A stretch of DNA of 64,000 nucleotides from Branchiostoma floridae (lineage: Eukaryota > Chordata > Leptocardii > Amphioxiformes > Branchiostomatidae), in the NCBI RefSeq assembly GCF_000003815.2, contig NC_049980.1, positions 12,857,075 through 12,921,074 on the forward strand, in the 5' to 3' direction. The notes below the pieces were generated by a model. That model was not told the DNA's origin and did not search any database. It worked only from the letters and a program-made list of their open reading frames with translations. Made by a program: the position numbers and the translations under genes. Below are positions 23,201 to 38,200 of the stretch, piece after piece. How positions within the stretch are numbered: position 1 is the first letter of the stretch; every line of letters starts with the position of its first letter.

Positions 23201-26200
23201 TTCGTATAAATGTGTGTGTTAGGAATGGTTCTAGAACTCCCATTTTGGTGATTGCATGTTGGAAGGAAACGATTTCTTGTCGCCTCCACACATAAAATAA
23301 GATGACGATAACGGGTTCTAACGGTCAACGCAGAAGATTAAATTTGGACAATAACCGTCTAGATGTGATAGTATTGCCCTACATGTGTAAGAAGTGTGTC
23401 AGATACAATATAGGAGCAAACAGTGGAAACATTCACTGGAAAGGAATCTATCAAATTCGTCAGATCATTTCATTTTGATATGAGTTTTGTTATGAGTAAA
23501 AAAGAAAACAAAGGTTTGTTTGTGGTCGAACCGTGTACACAACAGCTATGTGGTTGCAGCCTCGTTTATGCCTTCATATTACCGTCTGCCATACAGGCCA
23601 TTAATGTCATGTCACTGTCTCGTTACCTTCGCTAGGTTATGTTTTTAGTTCGCTATGATGGTTTAACTCTGGATGAACGTGCGTTTAATCTATACAGTAT
23701 AACTCGCTCATGATATTTGGTATGGTGGGCCGGTGCCGGTAAAACGTAAGAATAGTGCGAGACTGGAAGTCATTGTACATAGACTCCAACGGTTCTGCAG
23801 TGAAACTTGTATGTTTCTGCATTTGTAAGTCGACAACATAGCTTTATAAAAAGATGGCGTGAAAGGATTTTCATATTATCTAAAATGAAGATGAAGTTTG
23901 ATAATGGACATTCTAGTGCCTTCTTAAGGTACTGCAGAAGAGCTTCAAAATTTGATGTCACAGCTGTTTGTGAAAGAGAAATGAAATTGTAGACGATCCC
24001 TGAAGCATGACATTGACCCGTATGGAAGTTAACGCCTTGAACAGACCTTATCTGCTTACCCGTAAAATCCCCTGAAGTTTAAAGAGGGGGAGCCGTTCTC
24101 ATCTATTTTACGCCTCCATCCCTGCTGTCGGAGGTAATACGTTTTGTAGGTAACAGTAAAACCGAATTGAAAGCTTATTTCCGCCATTAATAGGGCAGAC
24201 AATCTTTGAAATATGTCCTTATCATTTCTATGAGTGGATGGGGGACCGGTGCTAATCGTGTTTTGAACCGCCACCCCAGACGATGCTATATTCAATGGCG
24301 TCACAACTGTGTCGCGTAAGACTCCATTTCCACCTGACGGTGATCACGGAGCGACCGTACGGTGACTAAAAATCAATTTGCATTGTCATTACTAGTAATT
24401 TCATAATTGGAATACGATGCATTATAAACGTTGATTCAAAAGACAACAAAACACGCGTAATGTAAAATTAATCCATTCTTTATCTGTGGAATTCGTTGAG
24501 CGATCTGTCGTCTTTGTTCGCTCAGCGATCGCAGCAAAGTCACAGACTCTAGATAAAAACATTAATTCTGGTACGTCACCTTTATAAGGAGATCATAAAC
24601 GATGCGCAATCAATACATGTGTCCTGTAAAGTGTATGTTAAAATTGCAATTTGCTAATTACTGATTAGTTCATAGCATAATATTGGAATGTCTATATTCG
24701 GTTTGTGTAATTATGTTTACACAAATTGTCATAATCTAACTGTAGTAACTGTGGTAACATAAAACTTATTGACAATTTTCAAAATAAATCGACCCTTTGT
24801 CAATGATGATTTATCAAAACTATGTAGAGGTGATATTAGACTGAAAAAAGACAACACGATCAATATCTTTTATCATAATTCTGTTCAAACAGATTCGATC
24901 ACGTTAACTTCGCATATGGCCATTCATTTTTGGATGATCCCCAATGAATGAAATGGCTGATATTAATAGCTCATTTGGCAATGTGATATTGACGGCTGCG
25001 CACCACGACAGGACATAACAACGGTGTGAATCGGTGTCCTACTGCGTTTTCGTATCGAGAATTTTTAAAAACTGTTGCATGAAACATTGGTTAGTTCTTA
25101 TTTGCTCATGTCAGAAATCGCAATCAGGCAATGTTGTAGGTTCTATCCTGTAAGGCATAACACTAGCATGTCACTAAAATGCATTTCACCTCAAATATGA
25201 CAACGCTGAACGCTCTTGTAGATAAATTGTTTTTACATTTTCTGTGTTTGGATATCTTTTCAGCCATTTTTTTTTCTCATGACGTTCCAATCATGAAGTC
25301 AAGGGTTACTCAAAGTTAATTTAGTTCGCAGAGAGATTTCCTTCAAGTGGAATGGATCAATAAGGAGTGTAGAGCCGTACTGCCAGAAGAGTTCTAGAGC
25401 ATATAAACTGATTCGCAGTCCTGTCATAGACACATACATGTACTCTTCTGACTTTGTACTATACACATGAGTATTGACCTGGCTTGTGTATATGTGACTT
25501 TGTACAACGTAAGTATATCACGCAATAGAATTTGCTCATTAACTCGTACGAGTTTAATTCCAATAAAGAATACGACGGAAATATGCTTCAGATATTACGC
25601 ACAGTTAACAAGAAAATGTGCTCCTGTTGTAATGTGTGAACCACCGATAACTGCGAGTTAAACCACAAGTGACACTAATGATCACTAGTAAATACAGCCA
25701 AACAACCACAAACTACGGCGCATTACCGGAATAGAGACGTTAAACAGTAATCATGAGTTAATGATCTTGCAGGCATTGAAAAATCAAGATTAGGGTGCCT
25801 CATCCTATATTTTCCCTTGTTACCAATACCATGTTGAAATGCTCTAAAACGTACGATCACATTTGGTTTTAACACTGCATCAAGGGGGCATAACCGAACC
25901 TTGAGTACCTCCATGGAGCACTGCTATGATGAAAACACCAACCCATGTACGCTGACAGAAGAAATTGCTAGAGTAAATTTCAGCGTTTGATTTCCCAGCT
26001 GCCCTGTTGTCAGGTTCAACGGCTTTCTCATTTGTTGGCCCGTCCTGCTTACTTTCTCCTTCACATAAAGCTCTACAAAGCAGTTGTTTACTGGTATAGT
26101 AGTGAAACCTGTTGCTGTTTTGGATTTGCAGTAGTTGATTCGTGAATTTCCGCGGGTTTCATACTAAAGGTACAAACTGCATAAATAAGCTAAGAGACAT

Positions 26201-29200
26201 ACAAAAGAACCACCGTTCTCTCAAAATTCGGACGTGTGTCAGCTGACCATGCATTGCTGTCGTCATATCTATACTATTTGGTAGATAACACTACGATTAC
26301 TATACGCCAAGACAATTGAATCTAAGATAGCCTTTTCAGAAAGAAGATAGCTGAATTGTGTGCGACAACTATCAAAATGTGTCCTTCGTTTGCACTCGCA
26401 CGACGATCGTTCAACGAATCTGCCCATGCCCTAGGGTAGACATTGATGGACATTTAATTTGGTACATTGATAGCATGCTCTGATTCTCATGAAATTGATC
26501 ACTGTCGGAGGTTAAGTACCAAAAGGCATATTTGCTTTTCACTTCGAAGGGCAGGTTTGACTGACTGGAAATCTATTTGTTTATTACTTTATTGACTGAC
26601 TCCACCTACTCTCGTGGACGTTAGGCGACGACCGGACGTTTTTATGGCCGTATTGATGTTAGGTGGTATATTGATCGGGTTGTTCCTATGTGCGAGACTG
26701 ACCCAGTATCGACACGTGAGAGGTAACAGGTGGCGTGTACACCATGTCAGACATATTCCACTCCACAGGTTTCATGGCTAAGCCTCTGTCACACACAGAC
26801 CTGTCGGCCGTCTTAAGACCACGGTTGAAGTTTGGTTATGAGCTCGTTATCTGTGTGGTTGAAAATGTGTGCTAGTCTTTCACTATACGCCAAAACATTC
26901 CAAAAAGTCAAGGCTGGGGAAAGTCAAATTCTGTTTGAATGTGATCGGACAGGCCTGTTACAACCAATGTAAAAGTCTATTAAAGAAGTCAATCCCATCA
27001 AATAGCTTAAGTAGAAATAGATTTAGTTCAGACTTTATTTCCTTTTGATTTATCTATATATACATGTAGCTATGAATATCATTTCCCTTCTTTGTTAAGT
27101 ATATGTATACCACTACTACTTAACTTTGTATGCAATTAGCCCTCGAGCATGAATTTGCAATAAAGATTATTATTATTAAATCACTTTTACTATTGTTTTA
27201 TAATAACAAAAAAACTTATGAAGCATTAAAGTACGTATCAGTTTCTAACACCTAGTTCATTGACAGACAAAAATGACACATCTGTACCGATTTGTGCGTG
27301 AGGGTAAAGACAGATGGCAGAAAATAAATCGATATTCCCCGTACTAGTCATTATTCAAACTAACGCTAATTCCAACATGTACCTCTCTGTATGTTAAGTG
27401 TTAAGAAAACACAGTAATGATAACGGAGCACAACAAAAAGCAGCAAAGTTGTATTGTTTGTTCTTCTTAGTAGAGGGCATCACATATCTTATAGAAAATG
27501 AAAGTGTGGCTTTATCAAGGGTAACACGCATATCATTGCTTGTCTCTTGTGCTAACCGAGTCCATTAATTCATTTAATGACAAGAAAGACATTTAGAGAC
27601 CAGCGTGTATATTTGGCAAAGACTTGGGTGCCCTCTTTGTGGACTGGATCATACCATCAATCACTAAAGCTCCAGAACCGGGTTAACCATTTATTAATTC
27701 ATCCGTTCATTCATTTGTACATTGAGCCATGCATTGGTGTATATTCCTTAGTATCATCATTATTTTAGGCCACAGTAAGTACATTCTATTGCTGGCACCA
27801 CACGCACTAATTTTCGTCTAGTTTCAAATAAAAATAAGTGACACGACTGGTAGCCATGGATGTAGTTGAAGAAATGAAACAAGTTCGATAGTTCTAGGGA
27901 CGACACTTGAGCCAGCTACCACAACAGTGTCACTTTGAGCACTGTGATACCATACTCTGTCGCACCAATTCTTGATACAATGTTTATGGTCTTGATTCTT
28001 AGAATTAAGGCATCTTCATCTTGATTTGTACTCCATCTTGCCTTTTATTCGCGCTCTCGCATTGTATCTAGAGTCTACAAAAGATGATAATCCATAAAAT
28101 GTACAAAGCGAGAAAAAGGGAGAGGAGCCTCACCGTCGACTGTACCCATGAACCTTGTCATGAAGACCTCACTTCCGGTTCCGTTCAGAAAGACACGTTT
28201 GATGCACCTGTTCTCCACGTCACTCCAGTACACTCTCTGTGGAGAGATGAAGATGGGTGGTTATTAGAAGGATACATTCGATTCCAAGCAAATTTTGGGG
28301 ACACGGAATTGTTTCGTTTTTCTAACTCTGTGTCAAACTACCTTCCCAACATCTGCTTCGACGACAATAATATGGCAGTTGATGGTTCAAATGAGACATG
28401 CCTTTCTGAGAAAGACAAGATTCTTCCACTAAATGGAAGTTTTTTTTGCCAAATCTCATTATTTTTCGGGCGGAAGAGGATGTCATACATAAGATTTACT
28501 TGTCGTGGCCTTAGTATAAAGTAAAAGCCCTCCTGGCGTGCGTTAAAATCCCCGAATATCTGGCGGCGCAGTATTTGCATGAAACCATTCTTCTCTATCT
28601 ACTAACATGCCCATTCTTTAGTCAAATAGAGGTATTTATATTCATACTGCATGGGGAATGATCCCAGGTATCTGTCTCTCTCCTCCTGGTACTTAATCTT
28701 GTTGAGGAGAGTTATCGGGTTGGCAGGTGTTGCCCCATACTTTATACCTGTCGTGCATGTAATCATGTAGTGATGAACAGACATCAGACTATCTAATGCG
28801 GCAGGTCGGATGAGCCGGGAGACAAATGATTCATTGGAAAATGTCAAAAACATTTTACAGATGTCTGAACACATAGTCCTTGCCTCTTGCGTTCCTTAGT
28901 CAGATTTAGGTATAATTATTGACAATTCAACTATAACCTTACCGAGAGAGTTCGAATATCTCACGCCAACGTGAATTTTTTTTCGAAACTTCATTGATTA
29001 TGCAAAAATCTTTTAATTGACATTACATTAGTCCAACCACCACTTTATGTCATTCTACGGCGACATTGGTGGCATATTGAAAACATATAACTGGGAAACC
29101 CAAGGAGGTTATATACATAATCTGCTTGATAAAACATAGGCTAGCCAAGCAGAATACCTCCCTGTGAATTAGTAGCCTCTTCCATTGACCTTATGACCTG

Positions 29201-32200
29201 TCTTGTCTGAGACATCCTGTCACTCTCACGTCCTGCCACTCTATTCACTGTATTCAAATATCTACGTACATACAAGTACATAGCAAACAGAAACACCCCA
29301 AAATAAACCTCCGTAGAGAAAATAAGGAGAGACAATTATATGGTGAACATAGTATTGAGTCTTGTAACAAATAGCAGGGTTTTCAAACAATTTTCCAACG
29401 TTCATTATACTATTTAGTTTAATCCTGGTACGATCAAATATAAATCAATAACCAATTAATTACTTCCATCCGCAATAACGACTCAAATAAAATATGACTA
29501 TCACACCAGACAATCTGAATATGTATAATTCTAAATGTATAACATAAATCTCCTTAACACGACAATTTTAATTGCTGGTTGTTAATATGAACCAGCATCA
29601 TGTAATTTGGTTCCACTTATTTCCCGTGAGGCTCATAGCTCTACCCCCAACCTACATGTTGCAATTTCAGTATACAGCCATATCAGGTGTTTAGGAATCG
29701 TTTGCTCATTAATGATGATATCGTCATTATCTGATATGTCTTATTACTGTCGTTAACCTTAAGAGTTAGCACTATCTCACACCGTCTCATCTTTTCCGAC
29801 GTCACTCTAAATGCTGCGTTAACCTCCTTCTACAGGAGGCTGCAACCGGTGAGTGATCAAAGAATTGACAAATTTCTCAGAGACAATGACCTATATTTTA
29901 CTTTTTTTAGTGTTTTGCTGTCTTTTGAGTCAAACTTAAGCATCCTGCAAGGGTCACGCAAATACAATATTTGACCAGGCTGTACGGTCACTCAACAATC
30001 GCCGTCTTGTGGAAGCATTAAGGGGGCCAATGCCATATATGGCAAAGTATACTGATCTCATCTTATCATCCTTAACGTTAGAATATCAGTAAAATCTTAA
30101 ACGCAACAAAGCATGAGACACCAAACAACCTGAATCTGTTTTGTCTATCACGTAATGGTAAGGGACTGCCAGATTATACCATAATTGCAATAACGTAAGT
30201 GTTCTGAGGCGATATACCAGTTTTATTTCCTGGCAGGACCAATAGAATAGAACAGAACTGAACAGAATAGAATATAGTTAAATAGACTAGACTAGAATAG
30301 AATCGAATAGAGTTGAATAGAACAGAATAGAATCGAATAGAACAGAGTTGAATAGAATAGAGTTGACTAGAATAGAGTTGACTAGAATAGAGTTGACTAG
30401 AATAGAATAGAATAAAGTTGACTAGAATAAAGTTGACTAGAATAAAGTTGACTAGAATAAAGTTGACTAGAATAAAATTGACTAGAATAAAGTTGACTAG
30501 AATAAAGTTGACTAGAATAGAATAGAATAGAATAGAATAGAATAGAATAGAATAGAATAGAATAGAATAGAATAGAATAGAATAGAATAGAATAGAATAG
30601 ACAGGCGGAAGTTGTCATAACAACATTTTATTCAAACCTTTTCATGTTTAGTTTTTTCCCCCAAATTTTTACCTAATGTTCTTTGCTGTCCTACCATGAG
30701 TGTTTCATGGAGACACTGAACAGCCTACGGAGACCAAGGCACATGCCGAGTAATTAATAGCTTTTTCAGAGCATAAAACGATGCCTTAATCCCTCATAAT
30801 CTTTATTAACGAGTGGTGTTACCAGTTCCTTCATTATTCTGTACTTGGTAATCTCCGCTTCTCATCACGGAGAAGTCTTGGGAGGATACTCATTTCCTCT
30901 GGCGATACATTTTGCATTCCTCTCCATCTCCTCTAACGCTAGAATTTTAGCAAAATCACAAACAACGTTGCACTGTGGGAGGGACGAATGTTTTAAAGGA
31001 CGATTACACAGAACGTCTTTATTCCCGTAAGATTGATGCAAGCTTTTAAGGAAGGCGATGTGGTCCAGGCAGTGATTTGTCACCGTGTGACGCTCCGTCA
31101 GCAAGTAATCCTAAAGGCAACGCCGTGGAGATCCCCCTCTGAAGCGCTCATGGAGATGAGGACTCCAAAACTCATGCAGTCATTCACCCATAAGAAAGTT
31201 GTAAGAAATATGGCATAGATGAATAATGAGACAGAAACTATCAGTAGCCTCTAGTACTTGTGTGGCTCCTCGAGGCTTAGAAACATTCATAGAACAAGCA
31301 TACTAACCACGTACATTAAAAGCTATTCCTCACCTTAAAAAGGGTATATGCCTATTATTTTTGTACCCACAAGAGAAATTGCCATTATACTGCACTATAC
31401 AGGAATGAAAATTGCTGTATGAATTATGGTGCCATAGTCACATTGTAGTGGGTAACTAAACAGCCGAAGGAAATGAAATTGGATGTCAAAATGTAAGATG
31501 CTAACATGGGATGCCCGTCTGTATAACGTTAGCAATGTGCGTGATCATGAACTGGGGTTTCACAAAGATATTGTGCGTCAGTAGCTGTCCACTGGTGTTT
31601 AACATTGAGTCGAGTGTTTCACAACGAATAGCTTGTCTTGTTTAAACAGGAGTAAGACAGTAACGACTGCCATCTTTCTTATTCTTTCCCCGGAGGGTGT
31701 TTAAAAAGTTCCTCACCCATCTGTCTCTCTTTGGTCCATCCGTAAATCTTTTACCTCAGCGATATGACTGATGACAACGTTGCTGAGGAGATACCTACCT
31801 GTCACTTCAGCGCCTGCAGCGAGATCATCTTCTTTGTGGTTCCATCTTTGGCGCAGGGAGATGCTAACATTAAAATATTGTGTAGACAACGAAAGCTTCT
31901 GGGATAATGGCTATACAATGATAGATTTGCGATGCAGTCCTTTTGAATTCGTTAAAAGATTGACCGTGATTCCCTTATCATGACACCGACATCCTGTTGA
32001 GTAAGTTATGTTTTATGACACTTCATAGGTAGACTTATGGTGGTAATACTTAACACTCAATCATATCTGTCGTATATTCTAACAAACGACATCAGGAAGG
32101 TTGTGAAATATACTAAGGAAATGGCAACTCTCCAAGCTTGTTTCATTTCCAAGATGGCGCCTGTCGACAGCCGGAAGTAGCAGTGTCTACTCGTGATAGT

Positions 32201-35200
32201 CAGGAAAAAGTTTTGACAGGAAGCCGTGATGGATGACGGTCTCGCGAAAGGTCAGCTGGGATCGCCTCGGATGTGTACGAAGTTGAAAGAGCGTGCCATC
32301 TAAGAATTGATGCAGCAGGGTCACGCTAACGTACATGTACCTGAACTAAACCCAAGGTTGGCGTACAATACAGCTGTCAGTGTCTGTGGGAGTATTAGGC
32401 ATTGATCCAAATCCATGGATATTTGGCACACACAATGGTTGTGGAAATACCGACGTGGTTGAGTTATAATGACTCAGAGAAGGAAAGGGCAGCACCATCA
32501 GCCCCACCCCGCCACCACCACCACTACACTGACACACACATATACCTCTACTTCCAGGTTGAACTATATGAAAAGCGTCTTACTAATAAGGTAAATAGGT
32601 AAAATCCTTCAGTAAAGCTACCGTCATTATGCACGTAAGAACATGCATGGGTTTGAACTTGATAATGTTCGATATTTCTAAGAACTTAAAGCTCACAAAA
32701 AATCTCCACTAGTATTCAAAATAAGACACTTCAATGGCATTTGATGTGATACTTTGAATACCGATTTTCGCGATGATATCGGACATTCTATATTGGTGAA
32801 AGAATCACCAAATCGATCTGGCGCTGCCTCACCTGTTCCACTGGATCATAGTCGACCGCCACAGGTCGGATGCCGCGGTCGATGACTGCTCGGGTCCACA
32901 CGCCTCCCCGCCCGGGCGTCAGCCGGACTACCTCCCCGGTGTCACCAGACGCGTACACCAGGAAATTCAGCTCTGGAAGGAGGAGCGACAGAAATATGAC
33001 GGTGTTAGCCTGAACATTCATGATCAATATGTTACAGCAAGTAAGTTAAACATGAGTAAATAAGGAAAACTTTATACTAGGGCTAAGATATGTTACCATG
33101 AGTCTCGGTAAGAAGTTCATTCTAGAGATGCTTGTATGTTCTACTTCTAAGATGTGTTATTCCAAGTTCGCTCCTTTAATTTGCTTCTTTTGTATAACCG
33201 GTAAACCAATGCACTAAAACATTTTCCAGACAATTGGAAGAACGGTTTGCTACAGGGAAACTAATTATGAATTTGGGTCAAAATAGACTCAAACTTATGA
33301 TCAAGCACACAGACATGCCCCTTCAGCGACCCTTCCCTGCCCCATGGGTACCGTCCTACAAACACCACGTAATGTTCCTCCAGACGACACTAATTCTTTC
33401 TCTGGCACTACATATGATTTATGACTCCTCAGGGACTTTCAGAATTCCCCTAAAATTTATTCCAATTTTAGAAAGCCCCCAGTCCTTCATATGTGCACCA
33501 GAGAGCCTGCATACGTTATTAATGAATTGTGAAAGCCCTTTGATCAGTTCATTTGAGGAAAATCGCAACTGAAACTTTCTCACGGCGTGTCACATTTTTG
33601 TTGGTGGGTATAATCCACTGAATATCATATTAATCTTCTATATAAAAAATTATATAGTAGATGCCCCCGCACACAGAAAAATGCGTGAGATACGAGTATT
33701 TACAAACATTTCCACAAAAGAAAGTAATCATTGCAAAGTGTTCATTCTAAAAACTTTATGGCTTAGTTCTTCACCCATGGGCCCTAGCGATTGCTTGCAG
33801 AGAATTTGGAAGCATGTCTCTATCTTGTGTTGAACATCTCCGCCAGTTTTTGTCAGGTAATCTTCCCTCCTATCAGCAAGGATGTCTGTTATAACAACAC
33901 AGTTGTTCACTGGAGCGTACATGTTTTACCAACATGCCCCAGAGAAGGCCATTTACACCTGCCATAACGTTTTACCACTGACATATCCGTATTTCCTGCA
34001 TTCTAAACATGAAGGGAGATCCGTCACTTGATGCCGATAGGCTCACTGTTTGGAGTTCAAACACGTAACAGACCACAGCTTTTTCGACATTTCGTGAGTA
34101 AAGCTGTCAGCCTGCTTTCCTGTGATCATGATGCAGACGACAAGGGAAGATTGGATATAAAACGCCTGACCGAGCTCGTGGCTGACCGGCTCCCGTAATG
34201 TCGTCTGGGTTTGCACACAGTGTTTCATCTGTCATCTCTTGGCTTAGTTTATACTGTCACACATNNNNNNNNNNNNNNNNNNNNNNNNNNNNNNNNNNNN
34301 NNNNNNNNNNNNNNNNNNNNNNNNNNNNNNNNNNNNNNNNNNNNNNNNNNNNNNNNNNNNNNNNCGACCATGGCCTCCCGACCTTTATCACTAAAGTTAA
34401 CTACACTCAAGGCTAGCACGCAAGTGTCACTTTACGTAACTTCTGAACTAGTAATTCACCATTGCAACTACCCTCATGACTACGTAACATCACTAGTAAC
34501 ACCTCTACATTCAAGGCCACTTTGGAACATATTTCTCATTTTCTGTATCTTGTCGGATTTCTGGTTTCCTGTAATGTGGGCCATCGCTGAGAAGGAGCGA
34601 AATTTCTTGCTTTATTCATCGAAATCATGTTAAAATCAATGCGCACGTTAATGTCATCCACAGAATTTCCTTGCTCTAGCCTTATCCACTTTACTGATGT
34701 CTCCATCCCACTCAGGCTAACGCCCCTCATGCTCTATTTGGCTTATTTGATTCATCTCCACCTTTCTTGTCTTAATCGTTACGCAGACGCTGCCAGCGCC
34801 ATCATTCAAACCTACTGATTTTCAATATGTTTTACAGTCATAATGGGTCTCTTTTCCCACAGGCTAACTAACATAGGCGTCGCTGTCCAGCCTATTCCCT
34901 GTAGGTTGTTTGAAGAATACTATAAACATTTCCCTTCAGGGTTAAGATATGTTCTTCAGGCAACGAGCCGGCTATCGTTGAGTGACCGTACAGCGACTAA
35001 CAATTGATTTGTGTGACCCTTGGTATGACTTTATAATCAGAATACATGGTACACGATGTAAAGTGTTGCTTAACAAGACAACAAAATATTTTTTCTTCAT
35101 CTAAGAAATTCGAATTCGTTAAAAGATCTGTAAAATCTTTAGCCGCAGCCTTAAATGTAAAAGGGCGTTAAGACATGTTCTTCAGGTCCTTCGTGTAAGC

Positions 35201-38200
35201 ATCCTTCCTAAGCTTTTGGTACATCACTAGTCGACTGTACGTGCGTCCCTGCCGCGCCCCCTTTACTATAGAGGGATGCATATTATACCTAACAACTGTC
35301 TCTGCCAAGACCCGCTCAGTCTGTCCCGTATTGAACACAGCAGGACGTGCCGGAGTTACATATTGCTCCAGAAAACTTTCATTTCCCGGAGCTGACCTCA
35401 GAGACCGCAGGGAAACAGATACCGACTTGTCATGCGTCTCTGTCCTCACGCATTTCTTCTCGGGAAGCCCGAGGAGCGGTGACGAGAGTGGACGGGGCGG
35501 TGTGGTCGGGATCAGCGTCAGGATAGCGGGAGAGCCGTTAGTGGGCTAAGGCACAGCTCGTTCTGTCAAAAGTACATAAAGGTCTGCCATGTGGCAGGCC
35601 GTTTAGATCGGAATAAGATGGGACTGTGAGAAGAAAAACGATCAGGCTCTCAAACATTCGTGAACGAGATCCCTTAGAGTGGCCATTTTAAGAGTATCTC
35701 TGACGTCATGATAATGCTAAGGTTTAAGTAAAGCGGTATTTACACAATACTACGCCTCCACGTGTTCCTCTTATAGCTCTTCTAAAGACCTGATGCTGTT
35801 TGTGTGACGTTGGGGCTATGGAAAGTATTAGTGCTAACTTCAAGTGCGCACTCCTTCCTAGCCTGTTAGCTAACTTAAAGGCATTCCTCTCTCGTTGAAA
35901 GACACATTCGATCTGATGACGCTTTCTCGTCAACCGCGCATTTAAAATTTTTATTCGCACAGTATTGAATATTGACAGATTTTATCATAGCTTAAAAGGA
36001 CTTCTGTGTTGGTAGGAACAATGTATTGTGAACTGTAATTTCCAACACGAAAATTGGATTATCATGATTTCAGACTTTCCAATTCCAGTCTTTGTCAAGC
36101 CTGTACAGTCAGATATTTACATTGAAGCCTTACAATCATCCCTTAACAGAGACGGGGGCGCCATAGACTACCTGCAACCTTTGGTTCGCTGCCTACTGAG
36201 TCACTTCCTACCTGTGTAACATGACGTCATAGAAACGGTGCTTGTCCATCCCCTGACAACTAGTCTACCACGAATCGCGATGTTTTGCATGCTCGCCCTT
36301 CAACAGTTACCGATTGATAGGGGGAGTGGTAGAAGCCTAATCATGAAAAAAGGGAACGTTCGGTAGATTGTGATTCTTGACACAAAACATATTACACTAC
36401 ATAGGACTGAACAGTATGCTACCTCCCGGCTAAGCCTTTACACATTTCATGCTTACCCTGCTTCCTACCGCCACAAAGTACCGCCAGAGGCAGAAGTCTG
36501 ACGATAACACATCACAGGATTACCCCCTGTCTGACCATGCAGTAACAAATCATATGCTGAGATAACATCCCAGATCTTCCTCATCAGATATGATGGAGTA
36601 AAAAGATTATTATATGCAGGTTCATACAGATCCTCTTTCCACTTGAGACTGTGACTGTGGAGCGACCAAAAAATTGACGGATTGCTCAACGAGTTTTAAC
36701 AGATAAGAAGGATTTCTATATGCATCATATTCTAATTCAAATCAAGGGTAGCACACATCCAATTGGTCGCTGCACGGTCGCTCAGCGATCCCCGTGTAGT
36801 AGGGCGGACGAGACTTTCACGGGAATATTTCACGGTTCTTACACGGGAATCACTTAAGCAGGGTACCTGCTGGCGCTCTGGCTTTATCATTCGTTGTTCC
36901 CACAAGATATTAATACCGCTTAAAATTAAATCCCAATTTCTAGTCGATAGAATATTATCTACATTCTAACACAGTTCCTTCTCATCAAGTTCATTTTCCT
37001 CAATGTTATATGCTTATATATATCTTTATCACTATTACCAACTCTCTACATCGTGCCACTATATTTGTAATGCTGAAAAAGAAGGTTATACCAAGGAGCT
37101 TTTATCTGATAAAAGCTCCTTGGTTATACGTTCTACGGTTGAAAAGAAGCTATTTACGTTTACGCTTTCTAACTTTATTTAATCTATTCCTTTAAATGGG
37201 AAAAGTTGGTTTTCAACGTCCCTGGGTTGTATATACAATAACAGAACATGCAAAAGTATAATTCCGGACTGACAGTATAATCACGGAAAATTTAATTTTT
37301 ATTCTAACGTATATGTAGATGTCTCCAGGAACATCAGTAGTTCAGAATTCAGAATTCATTCTCAAAACGTCATACGGAATTCTGAAACTCATACAGAATT
37401 AGGGCAAACTGTAAATCATATCATCAATATGAAATTAATATATGCTTACCATGTTTGGCATTCTGTATCATGATATAACATCATCAGTATCAGGAAATGT
37501 TATTGCCTTCCTTGCAAGAATTTCTGAAAGTTTTTCGGATCAAGACTGTTAGACGGAATTACAGTGCCGCCTGTTTGTATCACTTTTAACGTTAATTTGT
37601 GTGTCCTCTTTAGGGGATGAGATAAAAGGATTAAGTTGGATATCTTAAAGTGTCGGTGAGCCAGCGATAATCAATGGCCCCAAGAAAAGCTGTGTTTGTT
37701 GTTATACATACGGAGTGCATCATTGAGATATCAGAGGATATCTGTACCAGGACAGCAAAACGTGTAAATGAAAGAGCTGAACCTATTTTAGAGTGCAGAA
37801 CACAGGGTAAAATAAGGTGATTTTAATTTCGCAGGGAAGAAAACAGCGAACATAAACCTATACGAACATTTTCCCCGTCCCTACTATAAGCAAGTCGAAA
37901 CAGTCGAGCTCCGGATCTCTGGAAACATCTGGCCTGCATACATGACAACATATATCTTCACCCAACCACAAACATATCACGTCTGAGGGGATGTGACAAA
38001 CGGAAGACAACGCTTTGTGTTTTTGTCTGTAACAGTCAAGTATAATCTCCATATCACCGTCAAGATCAATATAATAATGGTTTCCCCATTTTTAACACAA
38101 AAGTATGGAATAATTCTATCACTATTGCATAACAATGCAAATTCGCACTTGGGTATAGATTCAATACATACATGACGAAGAATCATTGCTAATAGCAATT

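Larger units (their letters stand above)
20492..28133. other. intron 3 of the receptor (repeats, no gene)
   Basis: 7.6 kb. It holds MITE family A copies at 20761-21007 and 24321-24545, a direct duplication (21155-21290 and 21637-21768), and a truncated LINE-like 3' tail at about 27050-27180, with a possible second one near 22425-22475. No reading frame looks genuinely coding. Confidence 0.55.
28237..32832. other. intron 2 of the receptor (repeats, no gene)
   Basis: 4.6 kb. It contains an AAAC-tailed dispersed repeat (about 28980-29320), MITE family A copy 5 (29821-30028) and the AATAG satellite (30241-30601). From 30.7 to 32.8 kb I see no gene; the 32.49-32.54 kb stretch is CCA/ACA low-complexity. 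Confidence 0.55.

Noticed and set aside
30397-30618. Open frame of repeated SILFY/QLYSS residues
   Set aside because: It is the translation of the AATAG / 15-base satellite.
34211-34633. Open frame running through the N gap
   Set aside because: The frame exists only because N codons are not stops.
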